Positions 1 through 9,753 of a DNA stretch of 52,704 bases are shown here, in pieces; position 1 is the stretch's first letter, and the number at the start of each line of letters is the position of its first letter. The notes below the pieces were generated by a model, which worked only from the letters and a program-made list of their open reading frames with translations, ran no database searches and was not told the DNA's origin. The stretch covers positions 1 through 52,704 of the forward strand of contig CAJWGK010000006.1 in assembly GCA_913030895.1 (NCBI GenBank). Reading direction: 5' to 3'. The stretch is from an uncultured Flavobacteriaceae bacterium. Lineage in GTDB: Bacteria > Bacteroidota > Bacteroidia > Flavobacteriales > Flavobacteriaceae. Position numbers and translations under genes: made by a program.

Positions 1-57
1 TATTTGTTATAAAGTAACATTAATGTAAGAAAATTCTTCAAATTCTGATTTAGAAAG

Positions 58-540
58 CTAGGCAGTAATCAGGTTTTTTTTCTGTAAGGCGTAAAAAGGA
101 TAGATCAATACGGCGCTGTAAACCAAATCTCCAAGAATGGTATTGAGAAAGAAAGGGATTGCCAAAGTGTAGCAACTTATCAACCCATCTATGGTGATTG
201 GGTATCCGACTAGCCAAACACCAAAATTACTTACCAAAAAGAAAATGGTTGAGGACAGTAACACAGTACCAACGCTAATTTTTTTGGCCGTCATCCCCAA
301 TAAAGCAATCAAGACAAAAGCACCATAAACAAAAGGTATTGTGGCGTGGAGTCCTAAAAATAGATCGGAAATAAATAGGCTAATGATAGGGATCGCTAGG
401 GTGACCCAACGATTGTTAAACCCCTTACTCGATAAAAGTGCTATGGCAGCAATGGGGGTAAAATTAGGTGGATGAGGAATAAATCTAGACAGTATGGCAA
501 TAAATATTACCGAAACTAAAAATACATTCTTATTAATCAT
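58..540 (-). CDS. DUF6580-like integral membrane protein (putative ECF-type transporter S component)
   Basis: 160-aa ORF, several hydrophobic segments, N-terminal 'SRFIPHPPNFTPIAAIALL' typical of this family. Confidence 0.75.
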   Translation of the reverse strand: MINKNVFLVSVIFIAILSRFIPHPPNFTPIAAIALLSSKGFNNRWVTLAIPIISLFISDLFLGLHATIPFVYGAFVLIALLGMTAKKISVGTVLLSSTIFFLVSNFGVWLVGYPITIDGLISCYTLAIPFFLNTILGDLVYSAVLIYPFYALQKKNLITA

Positions 541-579
541 ATTCCAATAATGGTTGTTATAAAGATAAAGAATTATCAG

Positions 580-3429
580 TTATTTTGTGAGATACATCTT
601 TCTTCTGGAATATAAATCATAAAACTCATCTTCTTTCAAGCTGTCAATAAACAGAATACTCTCTCCTGTGCTCTTCATTTCAGGACCCAGTTGTTTATTA
701 ACATTCGGGAACTTATTGAATGAAAAAACGGGTTGCTTGATGGCATAGCCCTTCAACTCTGGTTTAAAATCAAAATCAGTAACCTTATTATGTCCTAACA
801 TTACTTTTGTAGCATAATTGACATAAGGTTCCTTGTAAGCCTTTGCGATAAAAGGAACGGTTCTAGATGCTCTAGGGTTGGCCTCTATCACATAAACCTT
901 ATCATTTTTAATCGCATATTGTATATTGATAAGCCCTTTGGTATTTAATGCTAAGGCAATTTTGCGCGTGTGGTCTTTGATCTGTTGCAGAACAAACTCA
1001 CCAAGATTGAAAACCGGTAAGGTGGCATTAGAATCTCCAGAATGGATCCCACAAGGCTCGATGTGTTCCATAATTCCAATGATATATATATTCTCACCGT
1101 CACAGATAGCATCTGCTTCTGCCTCTATTGCACCGTCTAAATAGTGGTCTAGCAATAATTTATTGTTTGGGATTTTTTGGAGTAAATCGACAACATGGGA
1201 CTCAAGTTCCTCTTTGTTAATCACAATTTTCATTCCCTGACCACCCAAAACATATGATGGCCTAACTAATATGGGAAAATCCAGTTGATCCGCTAACTCG
1301 AGGGCTTGATCTGCAGTCTCTGCAACGCCGAACTCAGGGTAGGGAATATTGTTATTTTTTAGAAGAGTAGAAAAACTTCCTCTATCCTCGGCAAGGTCAA
1401 GAGACTCAAAGCTGGTTCCTATTATTTTTATTCCATATCGATCCAGTTTCTCTGCGAGTTTCAAGGCAGTTTGTCCTCCAAGTTGAACGATAACACCTTC
1501 CGGTTTTTCGAATCTTATAATGTCGTAAATATGTTCCCAGAACACGGGTTCAAAATACAGCTTATCTGCAATATCAAAATCAGTGGATACGGTTTCTGGG
1601 TTACAATTGATCATAATCGTTTCATAGTCACATTCCGAAGAAGCCAAAACACCATGTACACAGCAGTAATCAAATTCAATTCCTTGACCAATTCTGTTAG
1701 GGCCAGATCCTAAAACGATTATTTTTTTTCGATCACTTACTTTACTCTCATTATCACTAAAAGGTTCCCCGCCTTTAATTTGCATTTTTTCCTCAAAAGT
1801 GGAATAGTAATATGGTGTAGAAGCAGAAAATTCAGCAGCACAAGTATCTACCAATTTATAAACTCGCTGAACAGCCAATTGATCTCTTTTGTTGTAGACT
1901 TCGCTCTCTAAACAGTCTAACATATGAGCAATCTGTCTATCGGCAAATCCCTTTTGTTTGGCTTCAAGTAACAACTCCCTGTCTAAAGTATCAATAGTGA
2001 ATTTAGATATTTCTTTTTCCAATTCATACAGTTCTTGATATTGCTTGAGAAACCACATATCAATTTTGGTGATTTCATGAATCCTACTTAAGGGAATACC
2101 CATTTGAATGGCATCATAAATTACAAAAACTCTATCCCAACTGGCATGCGTGAGTTTTTCGATTACTTGATCATACTCGACATATCCTTTGCCGTCTGCG
2201 CCCAAACCATTTCTTTTTATTTCAAGTGATTGTGTGGCTTTATGGAGCGCCTCTTGGAATGACCTTCCAATTCCCATTACTTCACCCACAGATTTCATCT
2301 GTAAACCTAATTTACGGTCTGATCCTTCAAACTTATCAAAGTTCCAACGTGGAATCTTAACTATAACATAGTCAAGGGTTGGTTCAAATAATGCAGAAGT
2401 AGATTTTGTAATTTGATTTTCCAACTCATCGAGTGTGTATCCAATTGCTAGCTTGGCAGCGACTTTCGCGATGGGATATCCAGTAGCTTTGGAAGCTAGT
2501 GCAGAGGAACGGGAGACTCTAGGGTTAATTTCAATAGCTATGATATCTTCTTTTTCATCAGGACTAACGGCGAATTGAACATTACATCCACCAGCAAAAT
2601 CTCCAATACTCCTCATCATTTTGATTGCCATGTCGCGCATGCGCTGAAAAGCGGTGTCTGAAAGCGTCATGGCAGGAGCAACGGTAATGGAATCACCAGT
2701 ATGAATTCCCATTGGGTCCATATTTTCAATGGTACAAATGATTACAACGTTGTCATTTTTGTCTCGTAGTAATTCTAATTCGTATTCTTTCCAACCTAAT
2801 AGGGCTTTGTCGATTAGCACTTCGTGGATTGGTGAAGCCTCGAGACCTCTAGTCAGCAATTCTTCAAATTCACCTGCGTGGTGAACAAAAGATGCGCCAG
2901 TACCTCCGAGCGTAAATGAAGGTCTGATCACAAGTGGAAAACCGAATTTTTGTGCAATTTCTTTGCCCCTCAGAAAAGAGGTAGCTGTCTCAGCAGGCGC
3001 CACAGGTATGTCAATGGTCTTTAGTAACTTTTTAAAACGATCTCGATCTTCGGTAATATTGATGGCCTCAATATCAACGCCTATAATCTGTACATTAAAA
3101 TCATCCCAAATGCCCTTGTCATCAGCCTCAATACAAAGATTAAGTGCAGTTTGCCCTCCCATTGTTGGAAGTACTGCATCAATTTTATGCTTTTTTAGTA
3201 TTTCAATAATAGACTTTGTCGTCAGGGGTCGCAAATAAATATGATCCGCCATGGAGGGGTCGGTCATTATAGTTGCAGGGTTTGAGTTGATCAAAATGGT
3301 CTCAATTCCATCCTCCCTAATAGATCTTAATGCTTGGGTTCCGGAATAGTCAAATTCACAAGCTTGACCAATAATGATTGGGCCTGAACCAATAATTAAA
3401 ATACTCTTAATCTCTGATTGTTTAGGCAT
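580..3429 (-). CDS. carB: carbamoyl-phosphate synthase large subunit
   Basis: 949-aa ORF with duplicated ATP-grasp/CPSase halves: 'ILIIGSGPIIIGQACEFDYSGTQA' and 'IIVLGSGPNRIGQGIEFDYCCVH'. Confidence 0.97.
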   Translation of the reverse strand: MPKQSEIKSILIIGSGPIIIGQACEFDYSGTQALRSIREDGIETILINSNPATIMTDPSMADHIYLRPLTTKSIIEILKKHKIDAVLPTMGGQTALNLCIEADDKGIWDDFNVQIIGVDIEAINITEDRDRFKKLLKTIDIPVAPAETATSFLRGKEIAQKFGFPLVIRPSFTLGGTGASFVHHAGEFEELLTRGLEASPIHEVLIDKALLGWKEYELELLRDKNDNVVIICTIENMDPMGIHTGDSITVAPAMTLSDTAFQRMRDMAIKMMRSIGDFAGGCNVQFAVSPDEKEDIIAIEINPRVSRSSALASKATGYPIAKVAAKLAIGYTLDELENQITKSTSALFEPTLDYVIVKIPRWNFDKFEGSDRKLGLQMKSVGEVMGIGRSFQEALHKATQSLEIKRNGLGADGKGYVEYDQVIEKLTHASWDRVFVIYDAIQMGIPLSRIHEITKIDMWFLKQYQELYELEKEISKFTIDTLDRELLLEAKQKGFADRQIAHMLDCLESEVYNKRDQLAVQRVYKLVDTCAAEFSASTPYYYSTFEEKMQIKGGEPFSDNESKVSDRKKIIVLGSGPNRIGQGIEFDYCCVHGVLASSECDYETIMINCNPETVSTDFDIADKLYFEPVFWEHIYDIIRFEKPEGVIVQLGGQTALKLAEKLDRYGIKIIGTSFESLDLAEDRGSFSTLLKNNNIPYPEFGVAETADQALELADQLDFPILVRPSYVLGGQGMKIVINKEELESHVVDLLQKIPNNKLLLDHYLDGAIEAEADAICDGENIYIIGIMEHIEPCGIHSGDSNATLPVFNLGEFVLQQIKDHTRKIALALNTKGLINIQYAIKNDKVYVIEANPRASRTVPFIAKAYKEPYVNYATKVMLGHNKVTDFDFKPELKGYAIKQPVFSFNKFPNVNKQLGPEMKSTGESILFIDSLKEDEFYDLYSRRKMYLTK

Positions 3430-3460
3430 AAATTATAGTTTTAAAAAATTCCTTTAATAT

Positions 3461-3497
3461 AAAAAAAAAGGTGTCATTCTTAAAAGAATAACACCTT
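3461..3497 (-). terminator. Rho-independent terminator of rpmH
   Basis: On the minus strand AAGGTGTTATTCTTTTAAGAATGACACCTT forms a stem (one G-U pair) followed by a run of nine T. Confidence 0.85.
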
Positions 3498-3517
3498 CAA
3501 ATAATGGTTTTTTATTA

Positions 3518-3676
3518 TCATTTCTTGTGACGTGGCTCTGAGGATACGGAAATTTTTTTCCTACCTTTCGCTCTCCGGCTTGCCAAGACTTTTCTGCCAT
3601 TGGCTGAAGCCATTCTTTCACGAAAACCGTGCTTGTTTCTTCTTTTTCTTTTGGAAGGTTGAAAGGTCCTTTTCAT
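3518..3676 (-). CDS. rpmH: 50S ribosomal protein L34 (not in the supplied ORF track)
   Basis: Manual translation of the minus strand: [52 protein letters not shown], canonical L34. Confidence 0.97.
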   Translation of the reverse strand: MKRTFQPSKRKRRNKHGFRERMASANGRKVLASRRAKGRKKISVSSEPRHKK

Positions 3677-3705
3677 TTTATTAATTAGGTTATCTTAAAG
3701 CCGGG

Positions 3706-3735
3706 CAAATATACAATATCTTTTTTCTAATACAA
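3706..3735 (-). promoter_or_regulatory. Bacteroidetes-type promoter of rpmH (TTG-N19-TATATTTG)
   Basis: Minus strand reads TTG, 19 nt, TATATTTG; matches the -33/-7 consensus of Bacteroidetes primary sigma. Confidence 0.7.
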
Positions 3736-3757
3736 ATGGTTTTAAAAGGATTCTTGT

Positions 3758-3765
3758 TAACTTTG
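3758..3765 (+). promoter_or_regulatory. putative -7 element (TAACTTTG) for the 3783 ORF
   Basis: TAnnTTTG match 18 nt upstream of ATG. Confidence 0.45.
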
Positions 3766-3782
3766 GGCACAAATCAAATAAT

Positions 3783-4298
3783 ATGTTTCCGAAAATCATA
3801 AAATTAATCCTCGCAGTTGCCACATTGGGATACGCAGGTTATCAATTTTACGAAAGTTATATAGGTAATGGAATCTTCTTAACACTCTTATCCGGAGTTT
3901 TTGTACTGATTTATTTCAAAAATGAAATGATTTTTCTTGCCTTTTTAAGATTGAGAAAACAAGATTTTCAAGGCACTGAAAAGTGGCTAAACAGAATCAA
4001 TAATCCAGAAAGTGCATTGATTCAAAAACAACTCGGATATTTTTACTATCTCCACGGTATCATTCAATCCCAAGCAAATCTGACCGTAGCTGAGAAACAT
4101 TTCAAAAAAGCTATCCAGTTAGGGCTAACGATGTCTCACGACTTGGCAATGGCCAAAATGAGCCTAGCGGGAATATTAATGCAAAAACGCAGAAAAAGAG
4201 AGGCAATTGCCCTTCTTGCTGAAGCCAAAAAACTGGATAAGCACAATATGTTGTCTGATCAAATGAGATTGATGCAACAACAAATGAAAAAAATCTAG
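3783..4298 (+). CDS. conserved membrane protein with TPR-like C-terminal helices
   Basis: 171-aa ORF with two N-terminal TM segments and TPR-like 'AEKHFKKAIQLG' region. Confidence 0.7.
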   Translation: MFPKIIKLILAVATLGYAGYQFYESYIGNGIFLTLLSGVFVLIYFKNEMIFLAFLRLRKQDFQGTEKWLNRINNPESALIQKQLGYFYYLHGIIQSQANLTVAEKHFKKAIQLGLTMSHDLAMAKMSLAGILMQKRRKREAIALLAEAKKLDKHNMLSDQMRLMQQQMKKI

Positions 4299-5218
4299 TA
4301 GTATCCCTCCTCTGGAATTGCGATCTCATAATATTTCCTTGATTTATTATTTAGATGATTTTGTATCAACCAAGGATTATGAATTTTTAATATTTTATAG
4401 TTTACCCCCATTTTTTTAGCAAAGCTAGCTATGTTATTAATAGGGGTGTCTAAGCCATGAAGTCTAACGGGAATAGACTTGTAAAGATCATTCTCATTGA
4501 ATATATAACCGTATCGAGAAGGGTTTTCAATGATTTCCTTTACAGCTAAAATTCTAAAAACATATCTCGAAGTTTCTTGCCCCAAAAGCAAATCAAAATA
4601 GCCATTTACTTTTTGAGTATTTAAATTTCGGTTAATTCCTGTCATTCCACGATTATAAGCAGCAGCCGCAAGTATCCATGAACCGAACTTTTTTTTGGCT
4701 TTTTTAAGATATGTTGCTGCAACCCTTGTCGATAATTCTAGGTGGTAACGTTCATCCACGTTGCTATTTATTTCCAGCCCATACTCCTTTCCTGTAGTAC
4801 GCATAATCTGCCAAAAACCCTTGGCTCCTGCAGGTGACCTCACATTTTCGAGACCACTTTCAATCACAGCTAAATACTTAAAATCAGTAGGTACACCCTC
4901 TTCCTCAAGAATGCGTTCTATCTCTGGGAAATATTTGTTACTTCGCTTATGCAGAAGCATCATATTGGACTGCCAATAAGTATTGACTAGCAACTCGCGA
5001 TCAAGACGTTCTCTCAAATCAGGAGAGGTCATCGGGATGGATTCATCAGCAAAATTTAATGTATCGGGAAGATGAAGCGCATACACCTTATATGATAAAT
5101 TATTACCAAGTGTATTGAAAGCAGAGAACAGATCGGACTTAAAAACAAATCCTGAAGTTATAACTAGTAATAATGGAACTACCCACCAAATCTTTTTAGA
5201 ATCCAAAAGCAGATACAT
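4295..5218 (-). CDS. lytic transglycosylase (SLT/MltD-like)
   Basis: 'AVIESGLENVRSPAGAKGFWQIMRTTGKEYGLEINSNVDER...AAAAYNRG', SLT catalytic domain motifs; N-terminal TM/signal. Confidence 0.9.
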   Translation of the reverse strand: MYLLLDSKKIWWVVPLLLVITSGFVFKSDLFSAFNTLGNNLSYKVYALHLPDTLNFADESIPMTSPDLRERLDRELLVNTYWQSNMMLLHKRSNKYFPEIERILEEEGVPTDFKYLAVIESGLENVRSPAGAKGFWQIMRTTGKEYGLEINSNVDERYHLELSTRVAATYLKKAKKKFGSWILAAAAYNRGMTGINRNLNTQKVNGYFDLLLGQETSRYVFRILAVKEIIENPSRYGYIFNENDLYKSIPVRLHGLDTPINNIASFAKKMGVNYKILKIHNPWLIQNHLNNKSRKYYEIAIPEEGYY

Positions 5219-5234
5219 TTAATATTATGCTAAT

Positions 5235-5900
5235 CTATGAAATTGTGGGGTTTCCTAGAATTATCTCTGGAAGGTTTTTATTAAACCATTGATGATATGT
5301 TAATATAATGGCATGATCACCAGGTACTTCAATGTATGGAGGTCTAACATTTTTGATAGGAAAAACAGTATCGTTTTTTCCATGAATATGAATAACATCC
5401 TGCTTGGGTTCACTTCTATCCCATTTAACCATTTTATCGATAGCCCAGCTGAGGTAATTCGGATCTCGCTCTGAAAGATATCTTTCGTATAACTCGAAAC
5501 GTTTTTTTAATTCATTTCCGAACACGAACAAAGCAAAACTTTCAATATTCTGAATCCATTGAGTGGGTAGTAATTTATGAGCATTGGTTACTTGAGCTAA
5601 CTTCATATGTACGGGTAACTCCTGATTACTTTTCACACTTGACACAATGATTATTTTTTCACAATCAATATAATTAGCCATTTCCTGAACCAAGACGCCT
5701 CCCATAGAGACACCAATGAGAATAGGTTTTTTGTGTTTGACCCTTTTACACATTCTTTTTGCGTATTCTTGAAGTGTTTCCGACTTTTCAGGGGGAAACC
5801 ATGAGAGATAATTCACTTCAAAAGTCTCGGAAAACTTCAGGTATTCAAATATTAATGGGTTGGCACCCATACCAGGCATAAGATAAACTGATTTAATCAT
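5235..5900 (-). CDS. alpha/beta hydrolase
   Basis: GVSMGG nucleophile elbow; late 'HIHGKNDTVFP' and 'VPGDHAIILT' Asp/His motifs. Confidence 0.8.
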   Translation of the reverse strand: MIKSVYLMPGMGANPLIFEYLKFSETFEVNYLSWFPPEKSETLQEYAKRMCKRVKHKKPILIGVSMGGVLVQEMANYIDCEKIIIVSSVKSNQELPVHMKLAQVTNAHKLLPTQWIQNIESFALFVFGNELKKRFELYERYLSERDPNYLSWAIDKMVKWDRSEPKQDVIHIHGKNDTVFPIKNVRPPYIEVPGDHAIILTYHQWFNKNLPEIILGNPTIS

Positions 5901-5919
5901 AAACTTTTCTTATTTAGAA

Positions 5920-5950
5920 TTGCCAATTATTCAAAAAATTGTTAAATTTG
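5920..5950 (+). promoter_or_regulatory. Bacteroidetes-type promoter (TTG-N20-TAAATTTG) for the 6019 ORF
   Basis: TTG at 5920-5922 and TAAATTTG at 5943-5950, upstream of ATG 6019. Confidence 0.55.
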
Positions 5951-6018
5951 TTGCCCCTCTTCAAATTATCAAACCTAATTTTATCAAATATTAATTAAAC
6001 CAAATTAGTAAGTATAAA

Positions 6019-6312
6019 ATGTATCCAGTTGAATTACAAAACAACGAATTTCTAAGACAATTTGAAACCTTTATTAATGGATCTCTCGCTAGAATAGAAT
6101 ACGCGGAGCAAGAAAGAAAAATTTTCCTCACAAAACTCGTTATCCCAGGAGAAGTTAGCGATGTGGAATTTGAAGAAAATTTTATCAAAAGTGTTTTAGA
6201 GTTCATTTCTGAAAAAAATTTAAGAGTAGTACCAACGTCACCCCAGATAGCTGGTTTTGTGAGACGTAATAAGTCATACAAATCACTATTACCTGTTGGG
6301 ATAAAGCTTTAA
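6019..6312 (+). CDS. short GNAT-type N-acetyltransferase family protein
   Basis: 97 aa, 'RIEYAEQERKIFLTKLVIPGEV...GFVRRNKSYKSLLP', typical of compact GNAT proteins. Confidence 0.7.
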   Translation: MYPVELQNNEFLRQFETFINGSLARIEYAEQERKIFLTKLVIPGEVSDVEFEENFIKSVLEFISEKNLRVVPTSPQIAGFVRRNKSYKSLLPVGIKL

Positions 6313-6321
6313 TTTTTAAGT

Positions 6322-7659
6322 TTAGAATCTAACAAACCCTTCTTGGTCAATTGTATCAAGGACTACTTCTTTGATGCTGTTAGCTAGAGATGGTTCCCAT
6401 GGTGCTCTCACCTTGACATAGTTTTCACTGAAACCTGTGATATAGCCCTTTTTGTTTTCATGTTCAAAAAGAATTTTCACTTTTTTTCCCAATTGTTTTT
6501 CATAAAACGCACGACGCTTTTTTACCGATAAACCTCGGAGCATTTTACTTCTTTTTGACCTTACTATTTGTGGAACAACATCATCTATTTCAATAGCCTC
6601 GGTATTGGGACGTTCTGAATAAGAAAAAACATGTAAATAAGAAATATCCAAATCGGCTAAAAATTGATAAGTATCCAGAAACATTTCATCGGTTTCTCCA
6701 GGGAAACCCACGATAACATCACCACCAGTACACGCATCGGGCATTTGGGTTTTAATTTGGCTAACCCTATCAATATAAAGATCACTCAGGTATCTCCGCT
6801 TCATTTTCTTTAAGATTTCATCATTACCACTCTGCAATGGAATGTGAAAATGTGGAACAAAAGCACGACTTTGAGCCACAAAATCTATAATCTTATCTGA
6901 CAATAAATTGGGTTCAATCGAGGAAATTCTAATTCTCTTAAGTGCCTCGATATCGTCTAATGCTTTAATTAAGTCAAGAAAAGTATGTTCGTGTTTTTTA
7001 TTTCCAAACTCACCTTTTCCATAATCACCAATATTGACACCTGTAAGTACAATTTCTTTGATTCCCCTAGCAGTGATTTCAAGGGCTTGATTGATTATGT
7101 TTTCTAATGAATCACTTCTTGAAATTCCACGAGCCCTGGGGATTGTACAATAGGTACATTTGTAATCACAGCCATCTTGAACTTTCAAAAAAGCACGAGT
7201 TCTGTCGTCTATGGAATAGGAACTTTCATAAAAGTTAGCGTCTGCAATTTCGCAAGAGTGAATAGCCCCACTAGTCTTTTTTGTCAAGTCTGCCAAATAA
7301 TCAATTAGCTTAAACTTCTCAGTCGCTCCCAGCACCAGATCAACACCATCGATAGCTGCAAGAGCCTTAGGTTGCAATTGAGCGTAACAGCCAATGGCAG
7401 CTATAAAAGCCTCAGGGTTTTGTTGAAGCGCTTTTTTTACGAGGCCCTTAAATTTCTTATCCGCATTTTCGGTAACTGAGCATGTATTAATTACATAAAC
7501 CTCGGCTGGTGATTCAAAATCAACACGTTCAAACTTATCACTACTAAAATCCCTTGCAATTGTAGCAGTCTCTGAAAAGTTTAGCTTACAACCCAAAGTG
7601 TGAAAAGCTACCCTCGGTTTGGTTTCAATTTCCGGTGTGTTTCCAAGATTAATCATCAA
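6322..7659 (-). CDS. mtaB: tRNA (N6-threonylcarbamoyladenosine(37)-C2)-methylthiotransferase MtaB
   Basis: UPF0004 N-terminus 'TLGCKLNFSET', radical SAM 'CDYKCTYCTIPRARG', C-terminal TRAM-like segment. Confidence 0.93.
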   Translation of the reverse strand: MMINLGNTPEIETKPRVAFHTLGCKLNFSETATIARDFSSDKFERVDFESPAEVYVINTCSVTENADKKFKGLVKKALQQNPEAFIAAIGCYAQLQPKALAAIDGVDLVLGATEKFKLIDYLADLTKKTSGAIHSCEIADANFYESSYSIDDRTRAFLKVQDGCDYKCTYCTIPRARGISRSDSLENIINQALEITARGIKEIVLTGVNIGDYGKGEFGNKKHEHTFLDLIKALDDIEALKRIRISSIEPNLLSDKIIDFVAQSRAFVPHFHIPLQSGNDEILKKMKRRYLSDLYIDRVSQIKTQMPDACTGGDVIVGFPGETDEMFLDTYQFLADLDISYLHVFSYSERPNTEAIEIDDVVPQIVRSKRSKMLRGLSVKKRRAFYEKQLGKKVKILFEHENKKGYITGFSENYVKVRAPWEPSLANSIKEVVLDTIDQEGFVRF

Positions 7660-7710
7660 TTAATTCGACTAAAAATGTCGTATTTTGTCACAAATATACA
7701 ACCTTTACTC

Positions 7711-9333
7711 ATGCGAAATAACCGATCAAAACAGCATTCGTCCTTGGTGATCTTTGCCCTTGTATTGATCCTTGTTTGTTTTTCCTGTGGAGCTGAAGTT
7801 AAGGAAGAAAAAGCTGGTCAGGTGTTTAGGTATAATGAATTTGCAAATATAACCTCCTTGGATCCAGCATTTGCAAGAGTTCTTCCAAATATTTGGGCAA
7901 CAACTCAGCTATTTAACGGATTGGTTCAATTGGACGATTCGTTAAATGTAACCGCAGATATCGCTAAAGATTGGTATATCTCAAAAGAGGGATTGCATTA
8001 TGAATTCCTACTTCGGGATGATGTTTATTATCATAAATCTAAAGTTTTTGGTGATGCCTTAACCCGAAAAGTAGTTGCTGATGATTTTGTTTACAGCTTA
8101 AATAGGCTTCGCGACCCAAAAGTAGCCTCACCTGGCGGATGGGTACTTCAGAATGTCGAAAAGATTGAGGCGACAAACGACTCCATACTCAACATTAAAC
8201 TAAAAAAACCATTTCCTGCTTTTTTAGGATTGCTAACGATGCGATATTGCTCTGTAGTACCCAAAGAAGCAGTTAAAAAGTTTGATGAAAACTTTAGAAG
8301 CCAGCCCATTGGCACCGGTGCCTTTTACTTTAAAAACTGGGAGGAAGACGTCAAATTGGTATTAAGAAAAAATCCTTTGTATTTTGAAAAGGACGATGAG
8401 GGCATTTATTTACCGTATTTGGAAGCAGTAGCCATCACTTTTATTCCAGATATTCAAAGTGAGTTCATGCTTTTCTTGCAGGGCAAACTCGATTTACTTA
8501 ACTCCTTGGATAGCTCCTATAAAGATGAATTACTGACCACCGATGGTGAATTGAGTCAGGATTATCAAGGGAGAATTAATATGCAAAAAGGTCCTTATTT
8601 GAATACTGAATACCTTGGATTTTACCTTGATGCTAAATCAGAAGCCATTCGCTCACCGCTAGTTCGAGAGGCAATAAATATTGGTTTTGACCGTAAAAAA
8701 ATGATTGCCTATTTAAGGAATAACATCGGTTTTATTGGAAATCGGGGGTTTATCCCTAGGGGACTACCTGGACACGGTGCAAGTACCGCTATTAGGTACA
8801 ACCCCGAAAGAGCAACTGCATTGATTGAGGAATTTAAAAGGAAAAAAGGAAAAATCCCAGAAATAACATTAGCCACAGATGCCAATTACTTAGATATTTG
8901 CGAATATTTGCAAAGGGCGTTGGAAAAAATCGGTGTAAAAATTAAAATAGATGTTATGCCACCAGCTACTTTAAAACAAGCTCGCTCCTCCGGAAAACTA
9001 GAAATGTTTAGAGCCAGTTGGATTGCAGACTATCCTGATGCAGAAAATTATCTTTCTCTTTTCTACTCAAAAAATTATAGCCCAAGCGGACCTAATTATA
9101 CGCATTACAAAAAAGATGAGTTTGACCTGCGCTATGAGAAAAGTTTTGAAATTACTGACCCAAAACTCAGAGCTTTAAATTATAGAGAAATGGATAGCCT
9201 TGCAATGATTGAGTACCCAATTGTACCTTTATATTATGACCAAGTAATTCGATTTACTCAAAAGAAAATTTCAGGCTTAAAAATAAATCCTGTCAACGTA
9301 TTAAAGTTAAAAAGCGTAAAAAAGAAGCAATAA
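7711..9333 (+). CDS. ABC transporter substrate-binding lipoprotein (DppA/OppA family 5)
   Basis: Long ORF (track start 7600 overlaps mtaB; more likely start ATG 7711 giving MRNNRSKQHSSLVIFALVLILVCFSCG lipoprotein signal); SBP_bac_5 features. Confidence 0.88.
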   Translation: MRNNRSKQHSSLVIFALVLILVCFSCGAEVKEEKAGQVFRYNEFANITSLDPAFARVLPNIWATTQLFNGLVQLDDSLNVTADIAKDWYISKEGLHYEFLLRDDVYYHKSKVFGDALTRKVVADDFVYSLNRLRDPKVASPGGWVLQNVEKIEATNDSILNIKLKKPFPAFLGLLTMRYCSVVPKEAVKKFDENFRSQPIGTGAFYFKNWEEDVKLVLRKNPLYFEKDDEGIYLPYLEAVAITFIPDIQSEFMLFLQGKLDLLNSLDSSYKDELLTTDGELSQDYQGRINMQKGPYLNTEYLGFYLDAKSEAIRSPLVREAINIGFDRKKMIAYLRNNIGFIGNRGFIPRGLPGHGASTAIRYNPERATALIEEFKRKKGKIPEITLATDANYLDICEYLQRALEKIGVKIKIDVMPPATLKQARSSGKLEMFRASWIADYPDAENYLSLFYSKNYSPSGPNYTHYKKDEFDLRYEKSFEITDPKLRALNYREMDSLAMIEYPIVPLYYDQVIRFTQKKISGLKINPVNVLKLKSVKKKQ

Positions 9334-9337
9334 AAAA

Positions 9338-9353
9338 GCCGTCATAAGACGGC
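9338..9353 (-). terminator. terminator of rpmE2, possibly weakly bidirectional
   Basis: GCCGTC-ATAA-GACGGC perfect hairpin; on the minus strand it is followed by TTTTTTA. Confidence 0.85.
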
Positions 9354-9385
9354 CTTTGATATTTTGAAAACAAAAAACAGTAAAA

Positions 9386-9637
9386 TTATTTTTTGAATTT
9401 TGAGTATTTGTTTTTGAACTTATCAATTCTTCCTGCTGTATCAACCAATTTAGATTTACCTGTATAATATGGGTGTGATGTACGAGAAATCTCAAGTTTG
9501 ACCAAGGGATACTCTACGCCTTCGTGCTCTATGGTTTCTTTCGTGTCTACAGTAGATTTGGATATGAAAATATCATCATTGGACATGTCCTTGAATGCAA
9601 CCAATCTGTAACTATCGGGGTGGATACCAGTTTTCAT
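9386..9637 (-). CDS. rpmE2: 50S ribosomal protein L31 type B
   Basis: [21 protein letters not shown]...[28 protein letters not shown], zinc-free L31 type. Confidence 0.95.
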   Translation of the reverse strand: MKTGIHPDSYRLVAFKDMSNDDIFISKSTVDTKETIEHEGVEYPLVKLEISRTSHPYYTGKSKLVDTAGRIDKFKNKYSKFKK

Positions 9638-9661
9638 TTTAATGTTTTATTAGAAAGTCTG

Positions 9662-9693
9662 CAAATTTAATGGTTTTTTGAATATTTTAGCAA
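9662..9693 (-). promoter_or_regulatory. putative promoter of rpmE2 (TTG-N21-TAAATTTG)
   Basis: Minus strand TTG (9691-9693) and TAAATTTG (9662-9669) upstream of the start at 9637. Confidence 0.5.
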
Positions 9694-9753
9694 AAAAAAA
9701 TAACTTTATTACTTTCACTCAACCTTACTTCGAATCTTGAATCTACTTATATC

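Noticed and set aside
926-3238. Several 60-91 aa plus-strand ORFs inside carB
   Set aside because: Antisense to a conserved long gene and without family features.
5991-6281. 96-aa minus-strand ORF overlapping the GNAT gene
   Set aside because: Antisense to a better-supported conserved protein with its own promoter.
7600-7710. ORF-track N-terminal extension of the substrate-binding protein
   Set aside because: Overlaps the start of mtaB on the other strand and masks a lipoprotein signal that begins properly at ATG 7711.
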